Both the position numbers and the translations under genes were made by a program. DNA of 64,000 nt from Betaproteobacteria bacterium (GTDB taxonomy: Bacteria; Pseudomonadota; Gammaproteobacteria; Burkholderiales; Casimicrobiaceae). Below the pieces are notes generated by a model that was not told where the DNA came from, did no database searches, and saw only the letters and a program-made list of their open reading frames with translations. Shown in pieces: positions 37,501 to 45,760 of the stretch (position 1 is the first letter of the stretch; each line of letters begins with the position of its first letter). The stretch is taken from positions 1 through 64,000 of the forward strand of contig JACPUX010000035.1 of assembly GCA_016192065.1 (NCBI GenBank). The letters are read 5' to 3'.

Positions 37501-37994
37501 TCGAGCCGAGGCCAAACGGAAGCTGGAAGCTGCGCGAGCGCCGCCGCGTGCAACAAATGATCCCGGGCCTTGCTTGCATTACCGCGCGCGACGCACACCT
37601 CGGCCTGGAGCAGAACGGCTTCGGCATCGTCCGGCAGTTGCTGCAGCGTGGCTTCTCCGTGCTTGGCAGCAAGGACGAGGTCGCCGCTGCGCAGAGCAAC
37701 GCGCGCGAGTCCGAGTTGAGCTTGAGGAAGCTGGTGCCAACGCAAAGTCTCCTGCCAAGCGGCGAGCGCCTCGGGCCAGCGGGCCAGTTCCTCCCAGATG
37801 CCGGCGAGGTCGATTCGAGCCTGTACCCCGTGACGGTTCAAGCGCACCGCTTTGAGCAGGAGCAGAAGAGCGTCGGCAAATCGGCCCGCCGTGCGATGCT
37901 CGGCAGCATCGCGCAAGAGATCCTGGTATCGGTTCAATTTGGCAATTGGGGTGGAGGCGTGCGCCGGTATCGCGAGTGCGAGCCGAGGACCCAC
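34587..37994 (-). CDS. Giant two-module TPR - GT41-like glycosyltransferase
   Basis: The 1135-residue protein has TPR-like repeats in residues 15-190. A segment at about 280-400 (LRVGILFEAWTPSAPELIDD to DCDVLVVGGD) resembles the first half of a GT41 domain without the second half. A second TPR array follows (450-690), then a full GT41-type domain from about 770. That domain has GYLSGDVRDHVMGKM (His retained), NLLKLTRRCLKLW (donor Lys) and DFVLDPMPFGGANGTIEALAMGVPVVT. The start is uncertain: GTG at 37994 with a G-rich stretch upstream, no nearby ATG. The 3' end overlaps the next GT41 gene by four bases, so the two are co-translated. Confidence 0.8.
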   Translation of the reverse strand: MGPRLALAIPAHASTPIAKLNRYQDLLRDAAEHRTAGRFADALLLLLKAVRLNRHGVQARIDLAGIWEELARWPEALAAWQETLRWHQLPQAQLGLARVALRSGDLVLAAKHGEATLQQLPDDAEAVLLQAEVCVARGNASKARDHLLHAAALAQLPASVWPRLDRALRAIGESGPADRLYQRYAHELPRSAPGLIAALSTASNDAAARESALAEAAAWQQWTEAELIEVLSLAGRFGLGGTDGALGLARSCRALVDQRLACSGGLGWPRRTAGTALRVGILFEAWTPSAPELIDDLRTATAGLETSLRVYLIDESGDAQKAEWRELPVATLGRFPLAQAVRFIAEDDCDVLVVGGDPPGPPLLEVLAHRPAPWLVGWRLDQARSSPLLIDALVQPRGDTAETLKTSVFSHESWRDAAIANRDERTRRGQGNLAAESLRAYRQSALQLHRDGRAEDADRQYSALLADQPDAAAVLYMRACLRRDVGALRAAAVDLAAALAAQPEYLDARYALAQIQFDLGAFAEAAETCNGFGGPSIAEPRLLRILAQAQRKLDLPEEAKATLVRAAALTPGEAGTWLQLGLAANALGHEDEAQAAWQKAAVLDPQAPESFFNLGALHQQRQENEQAAACYEQVIRLRPREAQAYKYQGEVLFASGNYAAWLANFERFERACPGALSLAIYALEACQFAGNWARLEYYLNGLEQQRFQPANPTDLVDGLEELLYLLLFFDLDVAQLGRFYRTYSEAASKVYGSARPRPELRRPGRLRIGYLSGDVRDHVMGKMIYQWLDRHDRQRFEVYLYATRLGEDAWAKRMTDASDHFASLVSLSDEAAIARIEADDIDLLIDCSTHTRGARQAILAAKPARVQITSVGSAGCLGMSSIDFKLTDRIADLPEMQEHQVEPLLAMAACVYPHRAIAMPQAPVFRRDQLGIGAQAVVIGAFVNLLKLTRRCLKLWREILDRLPEAVVALSPTHPGQREAYVRVFRAGGIDAERLVFVPQGRDESENQARYALVDFVLDPMPFGGANGTIEALAMGVPVVTLCGRRHGERVGTSILSHLGATLGVAQSGPEYIELAVRLAHDSGFRAEVLQQIQDGMRRSTFVDGEAHIRNLEAAYLAALRSARPEIYGELGDRA

Positions 37995-38034
37995 CCCCCC
38001 CGTTCGGCCGTGATCCTATCCTGGCGTACTCGCC

Positions 38035-40305
38035 TCATGTCAGGAGCCGACGTTTCAGGCTGCGTTGGATGGCCTGAGGCACGATCCGGTACAGGATCCT
38101 TCCGGGGCCGGTATAGCGCAGTTTCAGGCCCAGATGCGCCAGGCGCAACAAACCCCGCTCGAGCAGCGTCGCCGGACCCACGGACGGTGCAACGGACCGA
38201 TCATGGGCATTGCGCAGCGCTTCCACTACTCGGGCTCTGGCCAGAGAAGCACGCGCGCCAAGGTCCGCGGGAGCGAGGTGGGCGCGATAGACCTTCGCGG
38301 TTCGGGTGGTCATGTCCCGGCCTTGGACACTCGCCGCGCGGCGAGCGCGCGCCCCCGCCTCCCAGAGCCGCGAAGCCTGGTCCGGCCGCAGCAACTCCAT
38401 GATCTGGTCGAGCATGCGGTCTTCGTCCGTCCAGTCTTCGAAAATCCAGCCGCCCTGAAATTGCTTCATGCGCTCGCCCAAGGCGCCGATCGGCGGCACC
38501 AATGCGGGACGACCCGCCGCCCACACCTCGCTCAGCGTGAAGCTGAAGGTCTCCGGACCGGCCGACGGAAAAACGACCAGATCAATGCCGTAGTGATCGA
38601 ACAACACCGGTACATCCTCGGGGCGATAAGAGCCATGCACGGTGAACACCGCGTCATGGTCCTGGTAGGCCTGATACTGGCGGTCGAGGTAGCCGACGAC
38701 CACCCAGCGCAGCGCCAACTTGCGCTCGCGCGTTCGCGCCACCAGACGCTCCAGGGACCGAGCGCCCTTGACCGGCCCGATCGCCCCCAGCACCCCCACC
38801 ACGGCACGGCTATCCTTGGGCAGCAGCAGCACCGTGCGGGGGCCGCTGGCACTGTCCGCGTAGGAATTCGGCAAGTCATGCGGAATGACCGAAACGTCGT
38901 GCATGGGAAAGTAGCGGCGCAGGGTGTCCGCGGTGAACTGGCTGGGCGAAAGCACAAAAGACGCGCCGTTCAAAAAGCCTGCATGCTGCTCCCGCCACGT
39001 GTTCACGGAAGCCCCTCGAAAATAAGGTTGTTCGCCCAAACACTCCTGGCAGCGCACTGAATCGGTTTCGGCCCCGCAGTACACGTCGCGGGCGTCGAGC
39101 AGCGTGATCGTCGGGCACGCCAGGTAGAAGTCATGCACCGTAAACCCGTAGGGGACCCCCGCTCCGGCCAGGGCCGCCAAGAGGCCATCACGGCAGCCGG
39201 ACAGATGATGCACGTGTACGAGGTTGATCGCGAAGGTCGCGCACAGGCCGCCAAGCAATTCACCCCAAATTTCGTCCTGGCGATGTCTGAAGTGGTAATG
39301 GCGAATTCCGTCCCCGCTATGATCCTCCAGTTCCCAGGCTTCCCCCACGGTGGTCAGCAGGTAGTGGCGGAATTCCGCGCCAGTCGCATCGATCAGGGTG
39401 CGGATATGATTCTCGGTTCCACCGCCCTTGCCGTGTTGAATGTGCAGCAGACCGGGCCTACGCGTGCCAGCCGCGGCGATCAGGTACTGCGACTTGGCGG
39501 CATCGCGCAGCGGCCGCAAGGGATCGGCACGGATGAAGTCCATCACTCTCTGGTTGTAGTCCGGGTGGCGCTCAAGGAGTGTCTGCATGTTGCGCTGAGA
39601 TAGGGCCTTCTTCTTGGAATCGAACGAACGGTTACCAAGATGCAGCACCAGTGTGTCTTCACACAGCACATTGCGATAGCCTTCTCGCGCGGCGCGCAGG
39701 CAGAAGTCGTTTTCCTCGCCATAGCCGAGACCAAAAACCGGATCGAAATAGCCGATCCGGCGAATCAACTCCCGCTTGATGTAAAAGCAGAAACCGACAC
39801 CGGTCGGAAGGTCCGGATAGATCGGCACAGCGGCGCGCTCCAGCGCAAGACTGAGGAGTTCCGGATCGTCGCGCTCGGACCAGAGGTTGTTTTCGCAGAA
39901 CCGGGGAAAGGAACAGATCTCGGCATTGTTGGAAAATGGCGTGATGGTTCCGATGCGCGGATCGGATTCGGCGCAACGGCGCATCTTCTCCAGCCACCGC
40001 CGAGTGACGACGGTGTCCGAATTGAGCAAGACGACATCGTTGTCCGACAGCGCCATGCCGCGGTTGGTGGTGCCCACGAAACCCAGATTGGTCTCATTGC
40101 GCAGCAGCAGCCAATGCGGGGGCAGAGTGGCGCTGAGTTCGTTGAAGTACGCGGCGACCGACGGGTCGGGCGAGGCATCGTCGATCAAGATCAAGCGGTA
40201 CGGACTAGTGGTGCATGCGCGCACACTCGCCACGCAGCGGCGCAAATCTGCGGCGGCGTTGTAAACCGGCACGACAATGTCGATCAGTGCGTGCTCGGAC
40301 TTCAT
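38035..40305 (-). CDS. Bifunctional GT2 - GT4 glycosyltransferase
   Basis: A 756-residue fusion. Residues 1-265 form a GT2 (GT-A) domain with DIVVPVYNAAADLRRCV, LIDDASPD, NLGFVGTTNRGM, LLNSDTVV near residue 95 (DxD-like) and FDPVFGLGYGEENDFC. Residues about 285-650 form a GT4 (GT-B) domain starting RPGLLHIQHGKGGGTENH, with VHVHHLSG, GAIGPVKGARSLERLV and SAGPETFSFTLSEVWAAGRPALVP. The tail (650-756) is basic. Such fusions build O-antigen or capsule backbones with two alternating linkages. It overlaps the upstream methyltransferase gene by four bases. Confidence 0.9.
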   Translation of the reverse strand: MKSEHALIDIVVPVYNAAADLRRCVASVRACTTSPYRLILIDDASPDPSVAAYFNELSATLPPHWLLLRNETNLGFVGTTNRGMALSDNDVVLLNSDTVVTRRWLEKMRRCAESDPRIGTITPFSNNAEICSFPRFCENNLWSERDDPELLSLALERAAVPIYPDLPTGVGFCFYIKRELIRRIGYFDPVFGLGYGEENDFCLRAAREGYRNVLCEDTLVLHLGNRSFDSKKKALSQRNMQTLLERHPDYNQRVMDFIRADPLRPLRDAAKSQYLIAAAGTRRPGLLHIQHGKGGGTENHIRTLIDATGAEFRHYLLTTVGEAWELEDHSGDGIRHYHFRHRQDEIWGELLGGLCATFAINLVHVHHLSGCRDGLLAALAGAGVPYGFTVHDFYLACPTITLLDARDVYCGAETDSVRCQECLGEQPYFRGASVNTWREQHAGFLNGASFVLSPSQFTADTLRRYFPMHDVSVIPHDLPNSYADSASGPRTVLLLPKDSRAVVGVLGAIGPVKGARSLERLVARTRERKLALRWVVVGYLDRQYQAYQDHDAVFTVHGSYRPEDVPVLFDHYGIDLVVFPSAGPETFSFTLSEVWAAGRPALVPPIGALGERMKQFQGGWIFEDWTDEDRMLDQIMELLRPDQASRLWEAGARARRAASVQGRDMTTRTAKVYRAHLAPADLGARASLARARVVEALRNAHDRSVAPSVGPATLLERGLLRLAHLGLKLRYTGPGRILYRIVPQAIQRSLKRRLLT

Positions 40306-41648
40306 GGCTTACGCAAGGCCATCTTGAGGCGCGCCAACGGCAACCTGAGCCACCAACGAAAGCTCTGGCGATAAAGCACGACCGCGTTTTTCTGAACCAG
40401 CATTTCCCGAAGCTCCCCTGCTTCCTTTTCGCGCTCCGCCAAGCGGCGGACCTGTTCTTCTACTTCCCGCACCAGGATCGTCCGCTCCGCTTCCAGGCCA
40501 TGGAGCGTGCGGTTCAGATCGGCCGTCACCCGCAAGCTTTCACGCAGTTCCAGCACCATCCGCGCGTGGGCCTGCTGCTCCTGCCGCAGCAGTTCGGTGA
40601 GGGTCGCGATCTGCGCCTCGCACTCTTTCACCTGAGCATCGCGCTCGTTCACCAGAGCATCGCGCCGCGCCACCAAATCCTCGAGGTGAAGGACGTGGGC
40701 ATTGGCCCCGGCGAGTTGGGCGTCACGTTCGGCCACCACGGTTTCGCATTGAGTCTTAAGCAGCTCGAGGTGGCCAATATGTTGATCACGCCGGAGCAGG
40801 GCCAAATCCCGCTCGTGGACAAGTTCTTCGAGGGCACGCCTTTGCTCGGCGCCCGAAGCCGCGACCGCCACGAGCTCGCCTTGGGCGCTCTCATAGCGTG
40901 CCAGAAGGGTCTCCCCCCGATCCACAAACAAAGACAGCACGGGCAGGCTTGGCGGCAAGTGTTCCGGAGCGCGGGCCAGGAGGACCAGGAAATAGGTCGC
41001 TTCAGGCCCGGGATAGGGCCCCGCCGTGGTCCCTTCGAGTTCCAGGGACTCCAAGGTGCCCTCCACCTGGGCTTCTGCCCATATGGCGGAGAGGCACTGA
41101 ATCTTTTGGTGATACCAGCGCTGCACGGCAAAGTGCTGGTCGAGCAAATCCGCGAGTTCGCCGCGATAGAGCTCGTGAACGTGGAACTCGTTGTGATAGT
41201 TGTGGGCGTCCCCGTACACCGCCTTGTTCGGGGACGAAAGCAGAACCAGCCCACCCGGCGCCAGAACGCGGGCGAATTCCCGCAGCATCTGGTCCTGCGT
41301 CCCCGCATCGACATGCTCCAGCGTCTCGAACGAGACGATCAAGTCGAAAGCGCCCGCGGCCGCCGGGATCTGCGCGCAGGAACCGGCGACGAAACGGCAG
41401 CCGGCCACCCCCGAATAGGCATCGCGAGCGTGCGCGACAACTTCGGGGGCGAGGTCTATCCCAAGTACCTCGGCGCCGGCCTGGGCGAGCAGTGCCGAAC
41501 CATAGCCCTCGCCGCAAGCAAGGTCGAGCACACGCCGCCCGCTGGCCAATCGCTGGGCGAAGGCATAGCGATGCCAGTGTTCGTAAACGATTTCCCCGGC
41601 ACATTCCGGAAGGAACCGCTCGCCGGTAAATTGCAGGCTGGTTGACAT
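40302..41648 (-). CDS. SAM-dependent methyltransferase with long C-terminal coiled coil
   Basis: The 448-residue protein has a class I methyltransferase domain in residues 1-235 (GERFLPE, VLDLACGEGYGSALL, LGIDLAPEVV, FETLEHV, SSPNKAVYGD). A heptad-rich coiled coil spans about 255-415 (for example RRALEELVHERDLALLRRD). A basic, tryptophan-containing tail (FRWWLRLPLARLKMALRK) could touch the membrane. The arrangement recalls E. coli WbdD, whose methylation caps O-antigen chains and whose coiled coil measures chain length, but the WbdD kinase domain is absent. Wzt with a glycan-binding tail is encoded four genes upstream in transcription order, which supports a capping role. Confidence 0.83.
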   Translation of the reverse strand: MSTSLQFTGERFLPECAGEIVYEHWHRYAFAQRLASGRRVLDLACGEGYGSALLAQAGAEVLGIDLAPEVVAHARDAYSGVAGCRFVAGSCAQIPAAAGAFDLIVSFETLEHVDAGTQDQMLREFARVLAPGGLVLLSSPNKAVYGDAHNYHNEFHVHELYRGELADLLDQHFAVQRWYHQKIQCLSAIWAEAQVEGTLESLELEGTTAGPYPGPEATYFLVLLARAPEHLPPSLPVLSLFVDRGETLLARYESAQGELVAVAASGAEQRRALEELVHERDLALLRRDQHIGHLELLKTQCETVVAERDAQLAGANAHVLHLEDLVARRDALVNERDAQVKECEAQIATLTELLRQEQQAHARMVLELRESLRVTADLNRTLHGLEAERTILVREVEEQVRRLAEREKEAGELREMLVQKNAVVLYRQSFRWWLRLPLARLKMALRKP

Positions 41649-41759
41649 GCGCCGTTGGGCTGAGTTTCGCGCGCGGCCGGTTATTCTCGGACCGGTCCGG
41701 CGCTCGGCGCCGGCGCAGTCCCCGGGTAACCCGGCCGACGACCAGAAAAGGTGCGTATT

Positions 41760-42638
41760 TTAGCGCTTTTGCGCCGCCCCTGCTGGGAAGAACAGGGGCG
41801 CGTCGGGCCAGCGATGCCAGGCCGGCGAGTCGTTTTCAAGAGCACGGGTGAAAGCGAGGGCGGCGGCTTCCGCCCAGGCCTGGGGACCGGATCCGGGCAG
41901 GGGTTCGTGAATTTGCAACTGGCGGCGGCCGCTGACTGGGTCAAGACCGAACAGGAAGGGCACGATCGGAAGCTGGCTCTCCTGTGCCAGATCGAATAAG
42001 CCCCGCGGAAAGGCTGAATCACGGCCGAGGATCCGTACCGGCAAGACCTGTGGCGTTTGGCTGGCCGGAACATCGAGCAGGCCGACCAACACGCCGCCCT
42101 GCGTCAAATGGGCCCTGATGCGGTTTTTTGCTCCGCCCAGGTAGATCACCGGCTCACCACTCGCCCGCGCGACCTCGCGATTGCGCAAACGCGCGTAGCG
42201 TGCGCGCAGATCGAACGCGGCCGGCGCCGGCACGACCGGGGTGGACAGCATCGCCGGACGGAATCCGGAGCGACGAAGATGGCGCAGCGACCAGAAACCG
42301 GTCCCCCAGTGAAAAGTAACCGCCAGGAACGGTCCCCGGCTGGGCCAGGCCCCGCTGACTTCAAGATTGCGATCGAGCCAGGTGTCGCGTCGCGTGAGGG
42401 ATAAGTACAGATCCGCATGGTCAACCAGGCGAACCAGACGGTGTCGCCAGCGCCATTCCGGCCCAGTCCCGGCCGCCCCATGGGATCGTGCGCACTGCTC
42501 CGCGGCCTCGGTTTGCTCGGCATAGGGCCGCGCGTGGCGCGCGAGCAGGCGCAACCAGCGAAACGCCCAGGGCCATGGCAAAAGAGCCGCAGAGGCGGGC
42601 TCGAGATACAGTTCCAGAGCGTCACGTAAGGTCGGCAT
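41760..42638 (-). CDS. LpxL/HtrB-like acyltransferase superfamily protein (copy 2)
   Basis: A 292-residue protein starting at ATG 42638, which overlaps the preceding paralogue by 17 bases. It shares with that paralogue RHRLVRLVDHADLYLSL, a PFLA-x-HWG block, LRHL, and a late YLGGAKNRI/GGVLVGLLDVP region. The fold resembles lipid A late acyltransferases. In HWGTGFW the catalytic-type His is present, but the acidic residue of the HX4(D/E) motif is not. It may acylate a glycan or lipid, or be an altered member. A gap of 111 bases with GC-rich dyads follows. Confidence 0.7.
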   Translation of the reverse strand: MPTLRDALELYLEPASAALLPWPWAFRWLRLLARHARPYAEQTEAAEQCARSHGAAGTGPEWRWRHRLVRLVDHADLYLSLTRRDTWLDRNLEVSGAWPSRGPFLAVTFHWGTGFWSLRHLRRSGFRPAMLSTPVVPAPAAFDLRARYARLRNREVARASGEPVIYLGGAKNRIRAHLTQGGVLVGLLDVPASQTPQVLPVRILGRDSAFPRGLFDLAQESQLPIVPFLFGLDPVSGRRQLQIHEPLPGSGPQAWAEAAALAFTRALENDSPAWHRWPDAPLFFPAGAAQKR

Positions 42639-43539
42639 GAACAGCCTCGACGGGCGTGGCGGCAGCAACCGAATGGGGATCAAAGAAGTCCTGCACGTGA
42701 GGCCACATTTGCCACGCTGCGGAATCTTCGGCGATCAGCGCCTCGAGGGCCTCGGCAAACGCCTGGGCGAGAGCCTGCTCGTCGTCGCCCGGATGGGGTC
42801 TCGAAATGCGCAGGAGGCGCCTCCCGGTTGCGGCGTCGAGGCTCATGCTGAAGACGACAATTGGAACCGCGTGGCGCAGAGCGATGCGGATCACCCCCTT
42901 GGGAAGACTCGCGGGCCGGCCGAACAACACGCACGGAAGCTTGCCGCGGGTCTGCGCGAGCGGAACGTCCAGCGCCGCCGTGACGTTGCGTCCGGCGCGA
43001 TAGAGACGGCGCATCTCCGCGGGGGCGTTTCCGGTATAGATCAGCGGGCAGGCGGCGGCCCGCCCGGTCGTTGCCGCGCGCAGCCGGGCATACCAATACC
43101 TGATGGGTGCGGCACGAAAGGTTTCGCGATCGAAGTAAATCGAAAGAAAGGCGGCACTATGACCGCTGTGGGCGAGATGGCGCAGGCCCCAAAGGCCGGC
43201 CCCCCAGTGATAGAACGCGGCGAGAAAGGGCGCCTGGAGCGGCCACTCACCCACAACCTGAACGTGCCGAGCCAGCCACCGGTCTGAGCGCAGCAGCGAG
43301 AGATAAAGGTCCGCGTGGTCCACCAGGCGAACGAGGCGGTGGCGGGTGCACCAGGCCGCCTCGTCGGCCGGAGGTGCGACTTGGCGGGCGCCGGCAAGGG
43401 CCGCCGCGGTCTCGCTGGGAAAGATCCAGTCCGCCCGGGCCGCCCGACGCAGCAGCCGGAACCCCAGGGACCAGGGAAGGCAGGCGGCCAATAGCGGCAG
43501 CGCAACCAATTGCACGATGTCGCGCAGTCGTTCCCGCAC
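42622..43539 (-). CDS. LpxL/HtrB-like acyltransferase superfamily protein (copy 1)
   Basis: A 305-residue protein with an N-terminal hydrophobic stretch (VALPLLAACLPWSLGF) and the same core as copy 2: RHRLVRLVDHADLYLSL, then PFLAAFYHWGAGLWGLRHL, and a C-terminal GRNVTAALDVPLAQTRGKLP and VFSMSLDAATGRRLLRI. The expected HX4(D/E) acid is again missing after the His of HWGAGL. Tandem duplication with divergence is evident. It starts nine bases after the Wzt stop. Membership in the lysophospholipid acyltransferase superfamily is moderately certain; substrate unknown. Confidence 0.7.
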   Translation of the reverse strand: MRERLRDIVQLVALPLLAACLPWSLGFRLLRRAARADWIFPSETAAALAGARQVAPPADEAAWCTRHRLVRLVDHADLYLSLLRSDRWLARHVQVVGEWPLQAPFLAAFYHWGAGLWGLRHLAHSGHSAAFLSIYFDRETFRAAPIRYWYARLRAATTGRAAACPLIYTGNAPAEMRRLYRAGRNVTAALDVPLAQTRGKLPCVLFGRPASLPKGVIRIALRHAVPIVVFSMSLDAATGRRLLRISRPHPGDDEQALAQAFAEALEALIAEDSAAWQMWPHVQDFFDPHSVAAATPVEAVHADLT

Positions 43540-43548
43540 GGTTACCGA

Positions 43549-44745
43549 TCAGGATTCGAGCCAGGAATGCGGCAAGTGACAAAGCCCCACTTCCCGGGAA
43601 TCGCCAACCACCGCGAGTTCGATCTCCCAGGTGTCAAACAGGCGTAGCGCCTCTGGGTCCATGGCGTGGGCGCGCACGGCGTATTTTCCGGGCAGCGTCA
43701 ATAGATCGTGAAACCGGATCGCGAAACGGAAATGCTGCGCATCGATGCGAATCGGGCGATACCCATCCATTTCGCTCAGTACGCCATAGACCGGGGTGCC
43801 GTCGGCCCGCACCAGGCCAACCACCACCACCGGCTCGCGTCCGTCATCGGAATAGGCGGTGCCGGTGGCGCGGAAGCTACCCCGGTACGTAGCACTGTCC
43901 AGTGGCGTTCCGCCGTCGTCCTCGACGCGAAATTCGACGATCGAGTAGGCACCCTGCGGCGCGCGTGCCTGGGCGGGCCGCGTCGCCGCCTCGGCCTTGG
44001 CGGCAAGCTCCTTCTTTTCGTGATAGGCCAGATACTCCTGGGTCACCTCGGCCGAACTTCCGAGCATGTGTTGCCGCCCATGGTGCAGCCAAAGCGCCTG
44101 CTGGCACAACTTCTGAATGTGGTACATGGAGTGCGAACACAAAAGTAGGGTGCCACCGTCGGCGAGAAACGCCTCGATCCAGCGGATGCATTTCTTCTGG
44201 AAGGACTCGTCTCCGACGGCCAGAACTTCATCGGTGATGAGGATTTCCGGCTCTACCGCGGTGGCGACGGCGAAGCCCAGGCGCACCACCATGCCTGAGG
44301 AGTAGTGTTTGATCGGCTGGTTGATATGCTCGCCGATGTCGGCGAAGGCCACGATCTCTTCGCGTTTATCGCGTAGATCGTCGGCGGAGAGGCCGAGCAG
44401 GGCGGCGGCCAGGTCGATGTTTTCCAATCCGGTGTATTCGGGATGAAAGCCGCTGCCGAGCTCCAACAGCGCGGACACCCGACCCCGCACGACATTGCTG
44501 CCGCGACTGGGTTTGATCACCCCGGCAATGATCTTGAGCAGCGTTGATTTTCCGGCGCCGTTCTCGCCAATGATCCCGAGCGATTCGCCCCGCCGCAGGT
44601 TCACGGTAACGTCGTCGAGGGCACGGTAGAAATCCGCCACCCCTTGCCCGCGCAAGAGCGCCAGGAAATTGCGAAGCTGGCTGCCGGCATTCTTGAGCCG
44701 GGGATAATCCTTGCCGATATGATCGAGGGAAAGTAAGGGTTCCAC
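43549..44745 (-). CDS. wzt: O-polysaccharide ABC transporter ATPase Wzt with C-terminal glycan-binding domain
   Basis: The ATPase powers export of completed undecaprenyl-linked polysaccharide. The 398-residue protein has Walker A GENGAGKST near residues 58-66, LGSGFHPEYTGLENI, the signature YSSGM near 147 and Walker B ILITDEVLAVGDE near 168. After about residue 255 comes an Ig-like C-terminal extension (IVEFRVEDDGGTPLD to FDTWEIELAV), as in Wzt proteins that recognise a terminal modification of their own O-antigen. Wzm is encoded 18 bases upstream. Confidence 0.95.
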   Translation of the reverse strand: MEPLLSLDHIGKDYPRLKNAGSQLRNFLALLRGQGVADFYRALDDVTVNLRRGESLGIIGENGAGKSTLLKIIAGVIKPSRGSNVVRGRVSALLELGSGFHPEYTGLENIDLAAALLGLSADDLRDKREEIVAFADIGEHINQPIKHYSSGMVVRLGFAVATAVEPEILITDEVLAVGDESFQKKCIRWIEAFLADGGTLLLCSHSMYHIQKLCQQALWLHHGRQHMLGSSAEVTQEYLAYHEKKELAAKAEAATRPAQARAPQGAYSIVEFRVEDDGGTPLDSATYRGSFRATGTAYSDDGREPVVVVGLVRADGTPVYGVLSEMDGYRPIRIDAQHFRFAIRFHDLLTLPGKYAVRAHAMDPEALRLFDTWEIELAVVGDSREVGLCHLPHSWLES

Positions 44746-44763
44746 GCGGTCCGCTCCGACTTT

Positions 44764-45549
44764 CTAGACGAAATCTTCGAAGTAGGGCGACATGCGCAGG
44801 AAGAAGGCCCGACCGGCGAGCAGGACCACCACCGTTCCCAAGAGCGCCCAGGCGTCAGCGGAAACAGGGAGTGCCTGCCCACCCTCCAGCGCCTCGCGCA
44901 GGCGGCCGACGAGGTAGCTGAAAGGATTGGCGGCCACCCAAACCCGCAAGTCCGGAGGCACCAGCGTCAAAGGATAGAGGATCGGGGCAAGGTAGAGGAG
45001 AATTTGCATCACTGGGCTCAGGATATGCTCGGTGTCCTTGAGAAAGACCTGAATGGTCGAGAAGAACAGCGCCAGTCCGCTGGACGCGAGGAAGAGCAGC
45101 GCCCACACGCCCAGCGCAAGCGGCAGTCCGGTTGCGGTCAGCGGCTGCCCCACTGCCCACAGCACCGCCAGAACCAACAAGTAGCCGGCCAGATGCAGCG
45201 TGAAGGTGGCCGCCACCGTGCTGTAGATCACCAGTTCGTGCGGAAAGGCGACCTTTTTGATCAAGCCCGCATAACCCTGAATGGCGACGGTGCCACGCAG
45301 CAGTGATTCCTGAAAGGCCAGCCACGGCCACAGACCGATCGCCACGAAGAGCAAATAGTGCTTGCCGGTGAGTTCCGGTGGACGGAACACCAAGGTGAAG
45401 ATGAAGGTGTAGACGCCCAGCAGCAGCAGAGGGTGGAGCAAGGCCCAGAACATACCGCTGGCGGAGCCAACGTAACGGTTGCGAATTTCGCGGCGATAGA
45501 GATTGGCGAAGAGGTGACGGTGGCGCCAGAGCATGCGCGATTTTGCCAT
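44764..45549 (-). CDS. wzm: O-polysaccharide ABC transporter permease Wzm
   Basis: A 261-residue ABC-2 type permease. The N-terminal amphipathic part (LYRREIRNRYVGSASGMFWALLHPLLLL) and six hydrophobic segments are typical, including NPFSYLVGRLREAL before the last helix. It pairs with Wzt to move lipid-linked polysaccharide across the inner membrane. It is the first gene of the minus-strand glycan operon; no good promoter was identified in the upstream gap. Confidence 0.94.
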   Translation of the reverse strand: MAKSRMLWRHRHLFANLYRREIRNRYVGSASGMFWALLHPLLLLGVYTFIFTLVFRPPELTGKHYLLFVAIGLWPWLAFQESLLRGTVAIQGYAGLIKKVAFPHELVIYSTVAATFTLHLAGYLLVLAVLWAVGQPLTATGLPLALGVWALLFLASSGLALFFSTIQVFLKDTEHILSPVMQILLYLAPILYPLTLVPPDLRVWVAANPFSYLVGRLREALEGGQALPVSADAWALLGTVVVLLAGRAFFLRMSPYFEDFV

Positions 45550-45680
45550 GAAACCTAGGTTTACACTGGCTTCCGGGGCTCGCCGGGGGCGCGTGGACTT
45601 GGCCCGGTGGTGGGCGCACCAAGCCGCGCACCTCCTTACGCGGGGGCCGGCGAGAAGCGGGTCAATTCAGGGTTCGGCAC

Positions 45681-45747
45681 TCCGGCGGAAGCCGGAATCT
45701 AGAAATTTGGCGCGCTGTGACACCGGCCTTTGCCGGTGTCACAGCGC
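45681..45747. repeat. Two adjacent hairpins between wzm and the parvulin gene
   Basis: TCCGGC/GCCGGA around GGAA (45681-45696) and a perfect 16-bp stem GCGCTGTGACACCGGC (45712-45727) / GCCGGTGTCACAGCGC (45732-45747) with a four-base loop. The second lies 14 bases past the parvulin stop (minus strand) and could terminate its transcript, although no U-run follows. The remaining bases 45550-45680 show nothing. Confidence 0.7.
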
Positions 45748-45760
45748 TATTCAGGCTTCC

